Shown piece after piece: positions 9,464 to 18,277 of a DNA stretch of 64,000 nt. Source of the stretch: Virgibacillus_O xinjiangensis (GTDB lineage: Bacteria > Bacillota > Bacilli > Bacillales > Amphibacillaceae); NCBI RefSeq assembly GCF_042643145.1, contig NZ_JBHRSA010000057.1:1-64000 (forward strand), read 5' to 3'. Each line of letters starts with the position of its first letter. Position 1 is the stretch's first letter. The notes under the pieces are model-generated. The model did no database searches. It had not been told where the DNA came from and saw only the letters and a program-made list of their open reading frames with translations. A program made the translations under genes and the position numbers.

Positions 9464-9633
9464 TGCACCTGTAGAACGGCGCTTCACAAACCGGTATCTA
9501 TCCCTTCACCCCCTCCCCTTTCAGTATATGAATCTACCAGGCTTCCTCTATTGTAATGCTTTCTCTAGTCGTAGGTTTTAAGGGGGGCAATCTGGGTAAG
9601 AACTATAGGAGAACCAGTTCGCGGGGTGATCAA

Positions 9634-10227
9634 ATGTTTGGCATTGTAGATTTCATTTCTCTCGTATTTTCTGTATTTATCATCCTTCCTATCGTTTCCA
9701 TCATCAGAGAGTTGGGCTATCTTTTTACAAGTAAGATTCTCGGTGCCAAAGAGGCGAAAATAACCATTGGATCCGGGCCGAACCTGTTTAAGTTCTCTAT
9801 ATTTGAAATCCGTAAATATTACTTCATATACAGCTGGTGTTCTTATGATGAGCTTCGCAAAGATACAAAGTGGGCCCATATCCTACTTTACGCATCCCCA
9901 ATGCTCGCCAATCTGATAACAGCCTTTGTCATCAATGCCTTGTTAGCCAATGGACTCCTCGAGATGGAGACATTTTGGAGCAGGTTTATTTTTTATGCAC
10001 TGTATTTTGTATTATTCGATGCTATCCCTCTTTATTATCCCGATGGACAGCCCAGTAACGGCAGAGTGATCTATGACTTGCTGAGATATGGCAAACGGAG
10101 CGATTTTGAACGAGGTGACCCGCAAATGGCAGCATCAACAGATGAATTCAGAGACGAGGAAAAAGATGAGGATGATGAGGACAAGGAAAACAAAGAAGGC
10201 CAGACGAAAAAAGAGGAGAAGGAGTGA
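9634..10227 (+). CDS. M50-like membrane protein lacking the zinc motif
   Basis: A 197-residue protein with four to five hydrophobic segments and a strongly acidic/Lys tail (residues 160-197). Its layout follows M50 site-2 proteases: segment 1 with IIRELGYLFTSKILGAK, a strand AKITIGSGPNLF, then YASPMLANL where M50 enzymes have an AGP/N motif, then FDAIPLYYPDGQPSNGR where they have NLLPxxPLDGGR. The HExxH motif reads RELGY (25-29), so both zinc His are lost while Glu26 and the late Asp remain. It is therefore probably a non-catalytic relative. The ATG at 9634 follows GGGGTGATCAA; an in-frame ATG at 9556 has no site. Function unknown. Confidence 0.7.
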   Translation: MFGIVDFISLVFSVFIILPIVSIIRELGYLFTSKILGAKEAKITIGSGPNLFKFSIFEIRKYYFIYSWCSYDELRKDTKWAHILLYASPMLANLITAFVINALLANGLLEMETFWSRFIFYALYFVLFDAIPLYYPDGQPSNGRVIYDLLRYGKRSDFERGDPQMAASTDEFRDEEKDEDDEDKENKEGQTKKEEKE

Positions 10228-10292
10228 AAGCTGCAAACAGCCACCCCTACCTGTTTCATGACCATAGTCGCACTGGTTTGCCCGAGGCGGAT

Positions 10293-10829
10293 TTATAGAC
10301 TTGACTGCCCCTCATAAGCATGGAATTCTTGATCAATTCTAGCATCCAATGCTCTTATACGCACCAACGCCGACTGGTCATCAATGGATTTATAATGATG
10401 GTTCCCCCCTGCTTCCTCATCAGCTTCGTCCGCTAAGGCAACCACTTCCTGTAATGGTTTCAAGTTCAACTTCCCTTCCGGAAGATAGGAATCAGTGTGC
10501 AGCAAAATGGCCACGGCAATTTCCTTGGCCGTTTGCCTGTCTTCTCCAATCCGGATCAGCAGTTTATGAGCCCGGCTTGCCCCTTTTATTGCATGAATAT
10601 CATTTTCTTTATAGAGCTCGTAATCCCATTCACCGTTCCGATACCAAGTATAGTGTCCGATGTCATGCAAAAGAGCTGCTTTCGCTGCGTAGTCAGGGTT
10701 GACGTCATACCTTTTTGCAAATATATATGCAAACTCAGCCACAGCGATCGCATGGGCGATGCCCGACCGTTTCAAGTATTTCTGTGTGATGGGATGGACA
10801 AATATCTGCTCCAGTGTAACGTTTCTCAT
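10293..10829 (-). CDS. HD domain metal-dependent phosphohydrolase
   Basis: 178 residues with an HD-domain ligand pattern: GIAHAIAVAEFAY (first His), AALLHDIGHY (HD), a further His in HAIKGASRAH, and LADEADEE near the end. This resembles small stand-alone HD phosphohydrolases; the substrate is unknown. The ATG at 10829 has GGGGAGG upstream; an ATG six codons earlier overlaps that site. Convergent with the M50-like gene. Confidence 0.75.
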   Translation of the reverse strand: MRNVTLEQIFVHPITQKYLKRSGIAHAIAVAEFAYIFAKRYDVNPDYAAKAALLHDIGHYTWYRNGEWDYELYKENDIHAIKGASRAHKLLIRIGEDRQTAKEIAVAILLHTDSYLPEGKLNLKPLQEVVALADEADEEAGGNHHYKSIDDQSALVRIRALDARIDQEFHAYEGQSSL

Positions 10830-10951
10830 GGCCGCCTCCCCTTTCATAAATTTTTACGAATATACCACGAATCCAACGGTTTTGCAATGGATAATTGCCG
10901 TTTCTCCTACCTGATAAACCCTATGAGAAAAAATGAGCGTTTTTTAATGTT

Positions 10952-10995
10952 TTTGATTGAATTTGATTGAAATATGCAACCGTTTGCCTTATACT
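10952..10995 (+). promoter_or_regulatory. fruRKA promoter with cre site and FruR-like direct repeat
   Basis: A sigma-A promoter reads TTGAAA (10967-10972), 17 bases, TATACT (10990-10995). The spacer holds ATGCAACCGTTTGCC (10974-10988), which fits the CcpA cre consensus at 14 of 15 positions. A perfect 10-base direct repeat, TTTGATTGAA twice (10952-10971), covers the -35 and is a plausible site for the DeoR-type FruR. Fructose induction through FruR plus CcpA repression is inferred. Confidence 0.7.
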
Positions 10996-11029
10996 TCAAA
11001 TGACAATAACTAGTAATGGAGATACGTCA

Positions 11030-11779
11030 ATGCTTACCACAGAACGCCATAAAGCTATTATTCAATTGCTGAAAGAGAATCAGACAATCACCATACAAGA
11101 TGCTGCGCGTATTACAGGGGCTTCCATCTCCACCATACGCCGTGACTTTACAGAACTGGAGAAAGCAAACGAGCTGCAGCGAATTCACGGCGGGGCTGTT
11201 CTTCCTGAACAGAAACAAGAGGAATATTCAGTTACGGAAAGATCCTCCAGGAATCTAGACGAGAAAATCCAGATCGCTGGACAGGCAGCTGGCCTGGTGC
11301 AACACGGGGATTGTATATATCTTGATGCCGGCACCACTACATTGAAAATGATCCCCCGCTTACATGGAAAGGAAATTACAGTGGTGACAAATGGGCTAAC
11401 ACATGTAGATGCTCTAATCGAGCATGGCATGACTGCCTATATTACCGGAGGCAGGATTAAAGCGAAAACTGCTGCATTGATTGGGCCTCAGGCCGTTCAA
11501 ACGCTTCAGAATTTCCGTTTTGACAAGTGCTTCATTGGTGTGAATGGATTTTCAGCGGAAGCAGGGTATACTACTCCTGATCCCGAAGAGGCAATATTAA
11601 AGCGTACCGCCCAGCAGTTATCCACGGCTTCCTTTGTTCTGGCTGACCATTCAAAATACCGTACTGTCAATTTTGCGAGAATATCGCCCATGTCGGATGC
11701 AGTACTTGTTACCGGCGGTCTGCCGGAAAAAGCAGAAAAGATACTCCAAGAACTAACAGAAATCAGGAGGACATATTGA
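11030..11779 (+). CDS. fruR: DeoR family repressor of the fructose operon
   Basis: 249 residues. The N-terminal DeoR winged helix (ITIQDAARITGASISTIRRDF, about residues 18-38) is followed by a sugar-phosphate-sensing domain with IYLDAGTTTLKM, VVTNGLTH and a C-terminal VLADHSKYR segment. DeoR regulators at this location respond to fructose 1-phosphate, made by the gene products that follow. The ATG at 11030 has GGAG 8 bases upstream; the frame is open further upstream without a site. The stop overlaps the fruK start (TGATG), so translation is coupled. Confidence 0.92.
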   Translation: MLTTERHKAIIQLLKENQTITIQDAARITGASISTIRRDFTELEKANELQRIHGGAVLPEQKQEEYSVTERSSRNLDEKIQIAGQAAGLVQHGDCIYLDAGTTTLKMIPRLHGKEITVVTNGLTHVDALIEHGMTAYITGGRIKAKTAALIGPQAVQTLQNFRFDKCFIGVNGFSAEAGYTTPDPEEAILKRTAQQLSTASFVLADHSKYRTVNFARISPMSDAVLVTGGLPEKAEKILQELTEIRRTY

Positions 11780-12690
11780 TGATTTACACCTGTACCTTTA
11801 CACCATCGATTGATTATACAACCTATTTGAAGGACTTCGAGGCAGGACAGCTGAACAGAGCAGAAACGGTCTATTATTACCCGGGCGGCAAAGGTATCAA
11901 TGTTTCCCGAGTATTGACTCGTCTCGAAACAGGCAGTATTGCGCTAGGATTCGCCGGTGGTTTTACTGGTGAATACCTAAACCATTTTCTACAGGGCGAG
12001 GGAATACGTACCGATTTCATTGATACTGGAGAAATCACCCGTATTAATGTAAAAATCAAAGCGAAAAATGAATCAGAGCTGAATGGACCGGGCCCCCATT
12101 TAGATGAGAGACATCTGAAAGAGTTATTGCAGAAGGTAGACATGATGAAGGAAAATGACTGGTTTGTTTTAGCGGGAAGCCTTCCAGCATCCATTCCTGC
12201 CGAATTCTACGAAAAACTTACAGAAGCCATCCGGAAAAAAGGTGTTCATTTCGTTCTGGACACCTCCGGTACGACACTAAGGTCTCTGCTCTCCAAAAAG
12301 CCCTTTCTGATCAAGCCGAATATAGAAGAATTGGGAGAGTTGTTTCACACAAAAATTTCCAATAAGGAAGAAGCCATCCATTATGCAAAGAAACTAGTGG
12401 AGGATGGAACTACTTATGTAATGGTATCCATGGGCGGAGAAGGTGCCATCCTTGTCGACAGGGAAACCACTTGGACAGCTGCTTCTCCCGAGGGTACCGC
12501 TGTCAACACTGTTGGAGCGGGTGACTCCATGGTTGCTGGGTTCCTGTCTTCTTATCAGAAGAACATGGATGCGGAAGAGGCTTTCCGATTTGCGATTGCC
12601 TGTGGCAGTGCTACTGCTTTTCAAACAGATCTCTGTCGGAAAGAAGATGCGGAAGAACTACTGGACCGAGTGTCCGTGAAAATTTTATAG
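11779..12690 (+). CDS. fruK: 1-phosphofructokinase
   Basis: A 303-residue PfkB-family kinase converting fructose 1-phosphate to fructose 1,6-bisphosphate. PfkB signatures are present: YYPGGKGINVSRVL (36-39 GGKG) and the C-terminal NTVGAGDSMVAGFLSS with the catalytic Asp in GAGD. The ATG at 11779 has AGGAGG 8 bases upstream; a TTG one codon earlier is also in frame. It sits between fruR and fruA, the canonical Firmicutes order. Confidence 0.95.
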   Translation: MIYTCTFTPSIDYTTYLKDFEAGQLNRAETVYYYPGGKGINVSRVLTRLETGSIALGFAGGFTGEYLNHFLQGEGIRTDFIDTGEITRINVKIKAKNESELNGPGPHLDERHLKELLQKVDMMKENDWFVLAGSLPASIPAEFYEKLTEAIRKKGVHFVLDTSGTTLRSLLSKKPFLIKPNIEELGELFHTKISNKEEAIHYAKKLVEDGTTYVMVSMGGEGAILVDRETTWTAASPEGTAVNTVGAGDSMVAGFLSSYQKNMDAEEAFRFAIACGSATAFQTDLCRKEDAEELLDRVSVKIL

Positions 12691-12709
12691 GATAGGATGT
12701 ATTAAAATA

Positions 12710-14596
12710 ATGAAAATCACTGAACTACTGAAAGAAGAAACGATCATTCTGGACGTGGCAGCTAATACGAAACAAGACGTGCTTTCTGAATTGATCAACC
12801 AGCTTGATCAGGCAGGAAGGCTTCAGGATAAAGAGGCCTTCCAAGAAGGTATCCTTAATCGGGAAGAACAAAGTACCACAGGGATTGGTGAAGGAATTGC
12901 CATTCCTCACGCTAAATCTGCAGCAGTAAAAGAACCGGCCATCGCATTTGGAAGATCACAGGAAGGAATTGATTATGAATCGCTTGATGGCCAGCCGGCC
13001 CACCTCTTCTTCATGATTGCAGCTAGCGAGGGGGCCAATAATGACCACTTGGAAGCTTTATCGCGCCTGTCCACTTTCCTTATGGATGAAAAGTTCCGGG
13101 CTGATATTATGAAAGCCACCTCTAAAGAAGAGGTGCTGCGGGCGGTTAATGATAAAGAACAAGAAGTCGAAGGTCCCGAAGATGTCGCAGAGGAGTCGAA
13201 TAACCAGAGAATCCTTGCGGTCACTGCTTGTCCAACCGGTATAGCCCATACTTACATGGCAGCAGAAAAGTTAAATGAAAAAGCGAAGGATATGGGGTTA
13301 TCCATCAAAGTAGAGACAAATGGATCCAGTGGCGTAAAGAACCGCTTGACCGATGAGGACATCAAGAATGCTGATGCCATTATCGTGGCTGCCGATACAC
13401 AGGTAGAGATGGCTAGATTCCACGGAAGACCTGTCATTGAAGTGCCAGTGGGGAAAGCCATTCATAATACGGAAGAACTGTTGAACCGTGCGGCGAACAA
13501 TGAAGCCACAACCTATCAGCATGAGAAAGGACAGGAAGAATCCACCGAAAAGGAAGGAAAGAGTGGGTTTTATAAGCATTTGATGAATGGTGTATCCAAT
13601 ATGCTTCCATTCGTAGTGGGTGGCGGTATCCTTATTGCTTTATCTTTCTTCTGGGGGATTAATTCAAGTGATCCTTCCAGTGACCAATACAACCGATTTG
13701 CTGAAATGCTGAATATCATCGGTGGTGGCAATGCCTTCTTCCTGATGGTCCCTGTGCTCGCCGGGTTTATTGCATCCAGCATAGCAGAACGTCCTGGTTT
13801 TGCACCTGGCATGGTCGGTGGCCTCATTGCTGTGACTGCAGCGGATATCGATGGTGGATCCGGTTTTCTAGGCGGACTTATTGCAGGTTTCCTTGCCGGA
13901 TACATTACTCTTTTGGTCAAAAAGGCATTCACAGTTCTGCCTCAGGCTCTGGAGGGGCTCAAACCCGTCCTGTTCTACCCGGTTTTCAGCATTGCGATCA
14001 CCGGTATACTGATGTTGCTGATCAACCCACCGTTGACACAGATCTATTCCGGATTGACCTCATTTCTCGAAGGAATGAGCGGAACCAACCAAGTTCTCCT
14101 CGGAATTATCCTTGGAGGAATGATGGCAGTGGACATGGGTGGACCAGTCAACAAAGCTGCCTATACGTTTGGAATCGCCATGCTCGATGCAGGTAACTAT
14201 TCCTTTATCGCAACAGCAATGGCAGGCGGGATGGTCCCTCCTCTTGGGATGGCACTTTCCACGACGCTTTTCAAGAATAAGTACAATAGAACGGAAAGGG
14301 AAGCAGGCAAAACAGCTTACGTCCTTGGAGCCTGTTTCATCACCGAAGGGGTTATCCCATTTGCTGCTGCAGACCCAGCCAGAGTAATTCCTGCCTCAGT
14401 TGCGGGTTCAGCAGTCACGGGAGCCTTGACCATGATGTTCAATATCGGGATTCCCGCACCACACGGAGGCATTTTTGTCGTCGGCCTGGCAGAAGGTGGA
14501 TGGATGTCTGTTGCACTCTACCTTATGGCCATCATCGCAGGTATGATTATCACCGCCTTTAGTGCTGGACTGTTGAAAAAGAAAACAGCAGAATAA
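12710..14596 (+). CDS. fruA: PTS fructose transporter, EIIABC fusion
   Basis: A 628-residue fructose permease that phosphorylates its sugar at C1 during uptake. Domain order: EIIA (about 1-145) with phospho-His67 in IGEGIAIPHAKS; EIIB (about 165-265) with phospho-Cys174 in AVTACPTGIAHTYMAAEKL; a charged linker; and EIIC (about 285-628) with roughly nine to ten membrane segments, ending in a loop with PAPHGGIFV. The order A-B-C is the usual one in Bacilli. The ribosome site is weak (AGGATG, 10 bases before ATG), which may lower expression relative to fruK. A 12-bp terminator follows. Confidence 0.96.
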   Translation: MKITELLKEETIILDVAANTKQDVLSELINQLDQAGRLQDKEAFQEGILNREEQSTTGIGEGIAIPHAKSAAVKEPAIAFGRSQEGIDYESLDGQPAHLFFMIAASEGANNDHLEALSRLSTFLMDEKFRADIMKATSKEEVLRAVNDKEQEVEGPEDVAEESNNQRILAVTACPTGIAHTYMAAEKLNEKAKDMGLSIKVETNGSSGVKNRLTDEDIKNADAIIVAADTQVEMARFHGRPVIEVPVGKAIHNTEELLNRAANNEATTYQHEKGQEESTEKEGKSGFYKHLMNGVSNMLPFVVGGGILIALSFFWGINSSDPSSDQYNRFAEMLNIIGGGNAFFLMVPVLAGFIASSIAERPGFAPGMVGGLIAVTAADIDGGSGFLGGLIAGFLAGYITLLVKKAFTVLPQALEGLKPVLFYPVFSIAITGILMLLINPPLTQIYSGLTSFLEGMSGTNQVLLGIILGGMMAVDMGGPVNKAAYTFGIAMLDAGNYSFIATAMAGGMVPPLGMALSTTLFKNKYNRTEREAGKTAYVLGACFITEGVIPFAAADPARVIPASVAGSAVTGALTMMFNIGIPAPHGGIFVVGLAEGGWMSVALYLMAIIAGMIITAFSAGLLKKKTAE

Positions 14597-14597
14597 A

Positions 14598-14637
14598 GAA
14601 AAGAGCGTATCAGCTGAATAGCCGGTACGCTCTTTTC
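14598..14637. terminator. Bidirectional terminator between fruA and the DUF2269 gene
   Basis: GAAAAGAGCGTA (14598-14609) pairs perfectly with 14626-14637. It ends in TTTTC on the plus strand and overlaps the stop codon of the convergent gene. Confidence 0.75.
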
Positions 14638-15088
14638 AAAATGGTTTCAAAACCATCAATGCTATCACCACTAGGAATATGACGTTTTCCATTCTTTCAG
14701 CAGTAAATAGTCTCCTGGTTAACTTGTAGTATTCTTCTGGTATTTCTTCCCCCTCATAGCTTGCCAGAAAAGCTTTTACAGGCCTCGACCGCGGTGAGAG
14801 AAGAAGCGGTCCGAATGCAAGTGCGAAAAGAAAAAGAATCAAACTGAGCAAGTACCACCCCTCAGAGAACAAATAGGTATTCAGGAACCCCATCCATATC
14901 CCTGAAATTAACAGCAATGTCCCTCCGACCATGCTAAAGATATGCAGCTTGCCACGGATCACATAAGCGTGTCTCAATTCCGTCATAGTTGATGCATGTC
15001 TTACAATGAAGATCATTACAAACCCCGGGCCCATTCCGAGAATCGCTGAGAATACATGCACAAAAACCAATAATTCATAAAATGCCAT
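14636..15088 (-). CDS. DUF2269-like integral membrane protein
   Basis: A 150-residue protein with four hydrophobic segments. The first, LLVFVHVFSAILGMGPGF, carries the His and Gly pattern of DUF2269 proteins, followed by FIVRHAS. The second has GGTLLLISGIWMGF. The function of this family is not established. GAGGGGG lies upstream of the ATG. It is a single gene ending inside the hairpin shared with fruA. Confidence 0.7.
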   Translation of the reverse strand: MAFYELLVFVHVFSAILGMGPGFVMIFIVRHASTMTELRHAYVIRGKLHIFSMVGGTLLLISGIWMGFLNTYLFSEGWYLLSLILFLFALAFGPLLLSPRSRPVKAFLASYEGEEIPEEYYKLTRRLFTAERMENVIFLVVIALMVLKPF

Positions 15089-15181
15089 GATGCCGGCCCC
15101 CTCTTTATTTATCCAGCATCATCATACACCAATTTCCCCAATTGGATTGTGATATTCCGCACACACAGGTACAACCGTATA

Positions 15182-16048
15182 TCATCCCGTATATCTTTTA
15201 AGTACAGTGTCTACACTGCTGCCGTAGGAATCGCCAAAAAGATTCAGATGGACAAGCAGGTAATACAGCTGGTACAAGGGCTTAATATCGTGATAATAAT
15301 CTTCTATAGGGAAGACCTCCTCATATGCGCGGTAGAAATCGCTGGAAAACCCGCCGAATACTTCTGTAAAAGCCAAATCGAAATGCCGGTCTCCGTATAA
15401 TACGGAGGGATCAATGACAAACGGGGCACCATCTGGTCCAGTGATCCAGTTCCCTCCCCATAAATCTCCATGCAGACAGGAGGCCTGGACCTCCAATGGT
15501 ATCCACCGCTCCATTTCTGCCATCAATTTTTCCATCCTTTCCCTTCTTCTCCCTGATATCTTCCCGCTTTGTACACCCAATTCATACTGGGTATACAGCT
15601 TGCTTCTTTTATAGTAATCAACCCAATTTTCATACAGTCCATTTTGCTGGGGAAGCAGTCCGATAAAGGTATGATCGTGGAAACCATGAAGCCTTGTATG
15701 TGACTGATGCATTTCTGCTATGCCTTTACCCAAAAGTCTTTCTGTCTGCTCAGATGCATTCCCTTCTATCCACTCCAATAGAATAAATGCTTCCCCTGGT
15801 TGGTCTGCGTATGTAAAAACTTCTGGCACCTGTATGGTATTAGTTTCTCGTATCACTTGCAGACCCTGTGCCTCGGCATGGAAAAAACCTTCCGGTGAAC
15901 TCGGGTGGGACTTCAAGAAGTACCGCCCTTCATCAGTCTCCAAATAAAAACTTCTGTTGATCGAACCTCCCTGTACAGGTTGTATGACATGTATTGGAGA
16001 TCGGTCGCCAGCATGATAAAGTGCCTGTCCTGCCAGTCTTTTGTCCAT
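15182..16048 (-). CDS. Fructosamine/ketosamine-3-kinase family protein
   Basis: A 288-residue protein-kinase-like-fold enzyme. Visible are the ATP-binding strand VQGGSINRSFYLET, Lys in YFLKSH, the catalytic loop LHGDLWGGNW with Asp, and the metal-binding VIDPSVLYGDRHFDLA. Members phosphorylate fructosamines or ribulosamines on glycated proteins so the adduct falls off; bacterial homologues favour ribuloselysine-type substrates. The ATG at 16048 has AAGGAGG 6 bases upstream. The neighbouring genes do not indicate the substrate. Confidence 0.88.
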   Translation of the reverse strand: MDKRLAGQALYHAGDRSPIHVIQPVQGGSINRSFYLETDEGRYFLKSHPSSPEGFFHAEAQGLQVIRETNTIQVPEVFTYADQPGEAFILLEWIEGNASEQTERLLGKGIAEMHQSHTRLHGFHDHTFIGLLPQQNGLYENWVDYYKRSKLYTQYELGVQSGKISGRRRERMEKLMAEMERWIPLEVQASCLHGDLWGGNWITGPDGAPFVIDPSVLYGDRHFDLAFTEVFGGFSSDFYRAYEEVFPIEDYYHDIKPLYQLYYLLVHLNLFGDSYGSSVDTVLKRYTG

Positions 16049-16075
16049 TTTCATCCTCCTTCTGATTCTGTTGCC

Positions 16076-16104
16076 AACAAAAAACACAGGCAATCACCTG
16101 TGTT
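16076..16104 (-). terminator. Terminator of the metallophosphatase gene
   Basis: AACACAGG pairs with CCTGTGTT (16083-16104), followed on the minus strand by six T. Confidence 0.85.
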
Positions 16105-16120
16105 GTGTGCTCAACTCCTT

Positions 16121-16852
16121 CTAGTTGGAAGCAGAAGATATATGTTCGGTACCCTCGATGGCATGAACAGAAACTTCCCCTTCGGTGGTACAGGAAAAAT
16201 ATCGATTTTCCAGCACATCCACCAAAGCTAAAGCCCCTTCTTTATCTGGGTAGTTTTCGATCCCCAGGTCACAATGGACAAATGGGAATTCCATATTTAC
16301 AGAGGGCTGAGGATTGTGACCGCGATAAATAGGTTTTCCTTTCGTCCATTCCCTGATCTTCCGGCTGTCCAATTCCTTGAGTTCTTTCATATTCAGCCAT
16401 AATATTTCTCTTGGCTGCTCCTCCTTGCCTGCTGTGTGCTCAATTCCTGCATGGGTATAGACAGCATGCTCATCTTCATGCAGAAGGGGAAGCGTCTCCA
16501 GCCAGGAAGCATAATCTTCCGCAACATCCCAGCCATTTTCATCACCGTATACCTTTTTGAAGCTTTTGATGGTCTGATCTCCGCCAAATTCCATCCATAT
16601 GGGGGAGAGTTCTTTCATGAACCAGATCATCATCTCTTCATGATTGCCAGCGATCACATGTACATTCTCCGGGTATTTCCTGCTGTTTTCTTTGGCCCAT
16701 TGAAGGACTTGGGCACTCCTCGGCCCAATATTGATCAGATCTCCTCCAAGGATGAGCTGGTCTTTTTCCGGATTGAACTCCACATATTCTATCAGCTTTT
16801 TAAAGACGCAGTAATTGCCATGAATGTCACTGATGAAAAAGATCCGCTTCAT
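16121..16852 (-). CDS. PPP-type metallophosphoesterase (serine/threonine phosphatase-like)
   Basis: 243 residues with the full PPP metal signature: ISDIHGN (Asp9, His11), ILGGDLINIGP (Asp38), VIAGNHEEM (Asn69, His70), then YTHAGIE and YRGHNPQ supplying the remaining His. The family includes PrpE-like Ser/Thr phosphatases and symmetrical diadenosine tetraphosphatases; which of these applies is not clear. It is followed by a strong terminator and then the kinase-like gene in the same direction. Confidence 0.85.
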   Translation of the reverse strand: MKRIFFISDIHGNYCVFKKLIEYVEFNPEKDQLILGGDLINIGPRSAQVLQWAKENSRKYPENVHVIAGNHEEMMIWFMKELSPIWMEFGGDQTIKSFKKVYGDENGWDVAEDYASWLETLPLLHEDEHAVYTHAGIEHTAGKEEQPREILWLNMKELKELDSRKIREWTKGKPIYRGHNPQPSVNMEFPFVHCDLGIENYPDKEGALALVDVLENRYFSCTTEGEVSVHAIEGTEHISSASN

Positions 16853-17011
16853 ATCAAGCTCCTTTCCATAACACTATTGTTTCATTTTTTCAAAATTTTA
16901 CTATCTCCTCATCGACAAGTAAATATGTCTAATGGTTTAATTTTGAAATAGTGGTTACCCCGATTATACATAGGCCCTTTCCAATGAAAAGTGACTTCGG
17001 TCACACCTGTT

Positions 17012-18031
17012 TCATTCATAGGTTATCCGCATGTCTCCATCCTCGACCCACCTCATCTTCCGGAACCATTCCGATAACAAAAGACTGATGACTGCCGGAC
17101 CGACGATATGCAAAAAGAGCACACTCCAAAATACTTCGAGCGTGAAACCCATGGACTGGAATGTCATGATCTGGCCGACGAATCCGCTCGTCCCCATACC
17201 AGCACCTTCGGCATTACTGACCATTCCCAACCATGCAGTTCCAACCGGGGCAAGAACAGCTCCAGCAACGGCTGGCGGGAGCAGGATCAGTGGTTTGCGG
17301 ATAATATTGGCTACCTGAAGCATGGATGTCCCCACCCCTTGAGCAATGAGACCTCCAAAGCCATTATCCCGGTAACTTGATACCGCAAAGCCAACCATCT
17401 GTGCTGCACATCCTATCGTTGCTGCACCAGCTGCCATCCCATCCAATGAAAGCATAATAGCAATAGCGGCAGCAGAAATAGGGGCAGTTAAGGCAAGTCC
17501 CATCAAAACTGCAACCAACATCCCCATTAGCACCGGCTGCTGTTCGGTTGCCCAATTGATCAATTCACCGAACCCGACCATAAATGAGTCGATGGGCGGC
17601 CCTATTATGCTGCCTGCTGTAAAACCGGCAAATATAGTTACCAATGGAGAAACGATGATATCCACCTTTGTTGTTCTGTATACCATTTTCCCGATTTCAG
17701 TGGCAAAAAGCGCAGATACATAACTGCCGGCTGGCCCCCCTATCTCTGCACCGAAAGCACCGGCAAATAATGCAGAGAACAACACAAGCGGCGGAGCCTT
17801 TAATCCATAAGCGATCGCTACGCCAATAGCTCCCCCCATAATTTTAGAATCCATGGCAAATTCGCCCATCTCAACCATATAGGAAAGCATATCCACCTGT
17901 TCACCAATCGTCTTTATGATCAGGCCGATGATCAAGGATGAAAATAGCCCTAATGCCATGTAACTCAAGGCCGTAATGGTGTACTCCCTAACCGATAAAG
18001 TAACACCCTTTTGAGCTAAGAAAGTTCTCAA
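17012..18031 (-). CDS. PTS EIIC_2-type membrane protein
   Basis: A membrane protein of about 339 residues with roughly nine to ten hydrophobic segments and Gly/Ala-rich re-entrant parts (FAGAFGAEIGGPAGSYVSAL, GFTAGSIIGPPIDSF). It resembles the stand-alone EIIC-like PTS_EIIC_2 family, which lacks A and B domains and whose substrate is uncertain. I choose a TTG start at 18031 because GGGAGG lies about 10 bases upstream and family proteins begin with an FLxxKGVTLS motif; the in-frame ATG at 18055 has no nearby site. No PTS partner genes are adjacent. Confidence 0.75.
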   Translation of the reverse strand: MRTFLAQKGVTLSVREYTITALSYMALGLFSSLIIGLIIKTIGEQVDMLSYMVEMGEFAMDSKIMGGAIGVAIAYGLKAPPLVLFSALFAGAFGAEIGGPAGSYVSALFATEIGKMVYRTTKVDIIVSPLVTIFAGFTAGSIIGPPIDSFMVGFGELINWATEQQPVLMGMLVAVLMGLALTAPISAAAIAIMLSLDGMAAGAATIGCAAQMVGFAVSSYRDNGFGGLIAQGVGTSMLQVANIIRKPLILLPPAVAGAVLAPVGTAWLGMVSNAEGAGMGTSGFVGQIMTFQSMGFTLEVFWSVLFLHIVGPAVISLLLSEWFRKMRWVEDGDMRITYE

Positions 18032-18277
18032 TATCCATTCTCCTCCCACTCTCATTAGTGAAATCGTTCACAATACTTCCATCATGTATCCCAAATATAT
18101 ATTCATATTACTATTTATCTGTATTTTATCAAGATGAAATGCTTGAGCGGTACCATGCCTTCCTTCACCCTGCCTGTCACAGAGCCACCTCCATTTGCTT
18201 TTCTAGAGTATTTCAGCTAAAATCTTAACTGAAATTTCTTAAGGATATTCAATCCTATTAAAGGGGCGGAGGAAAAC

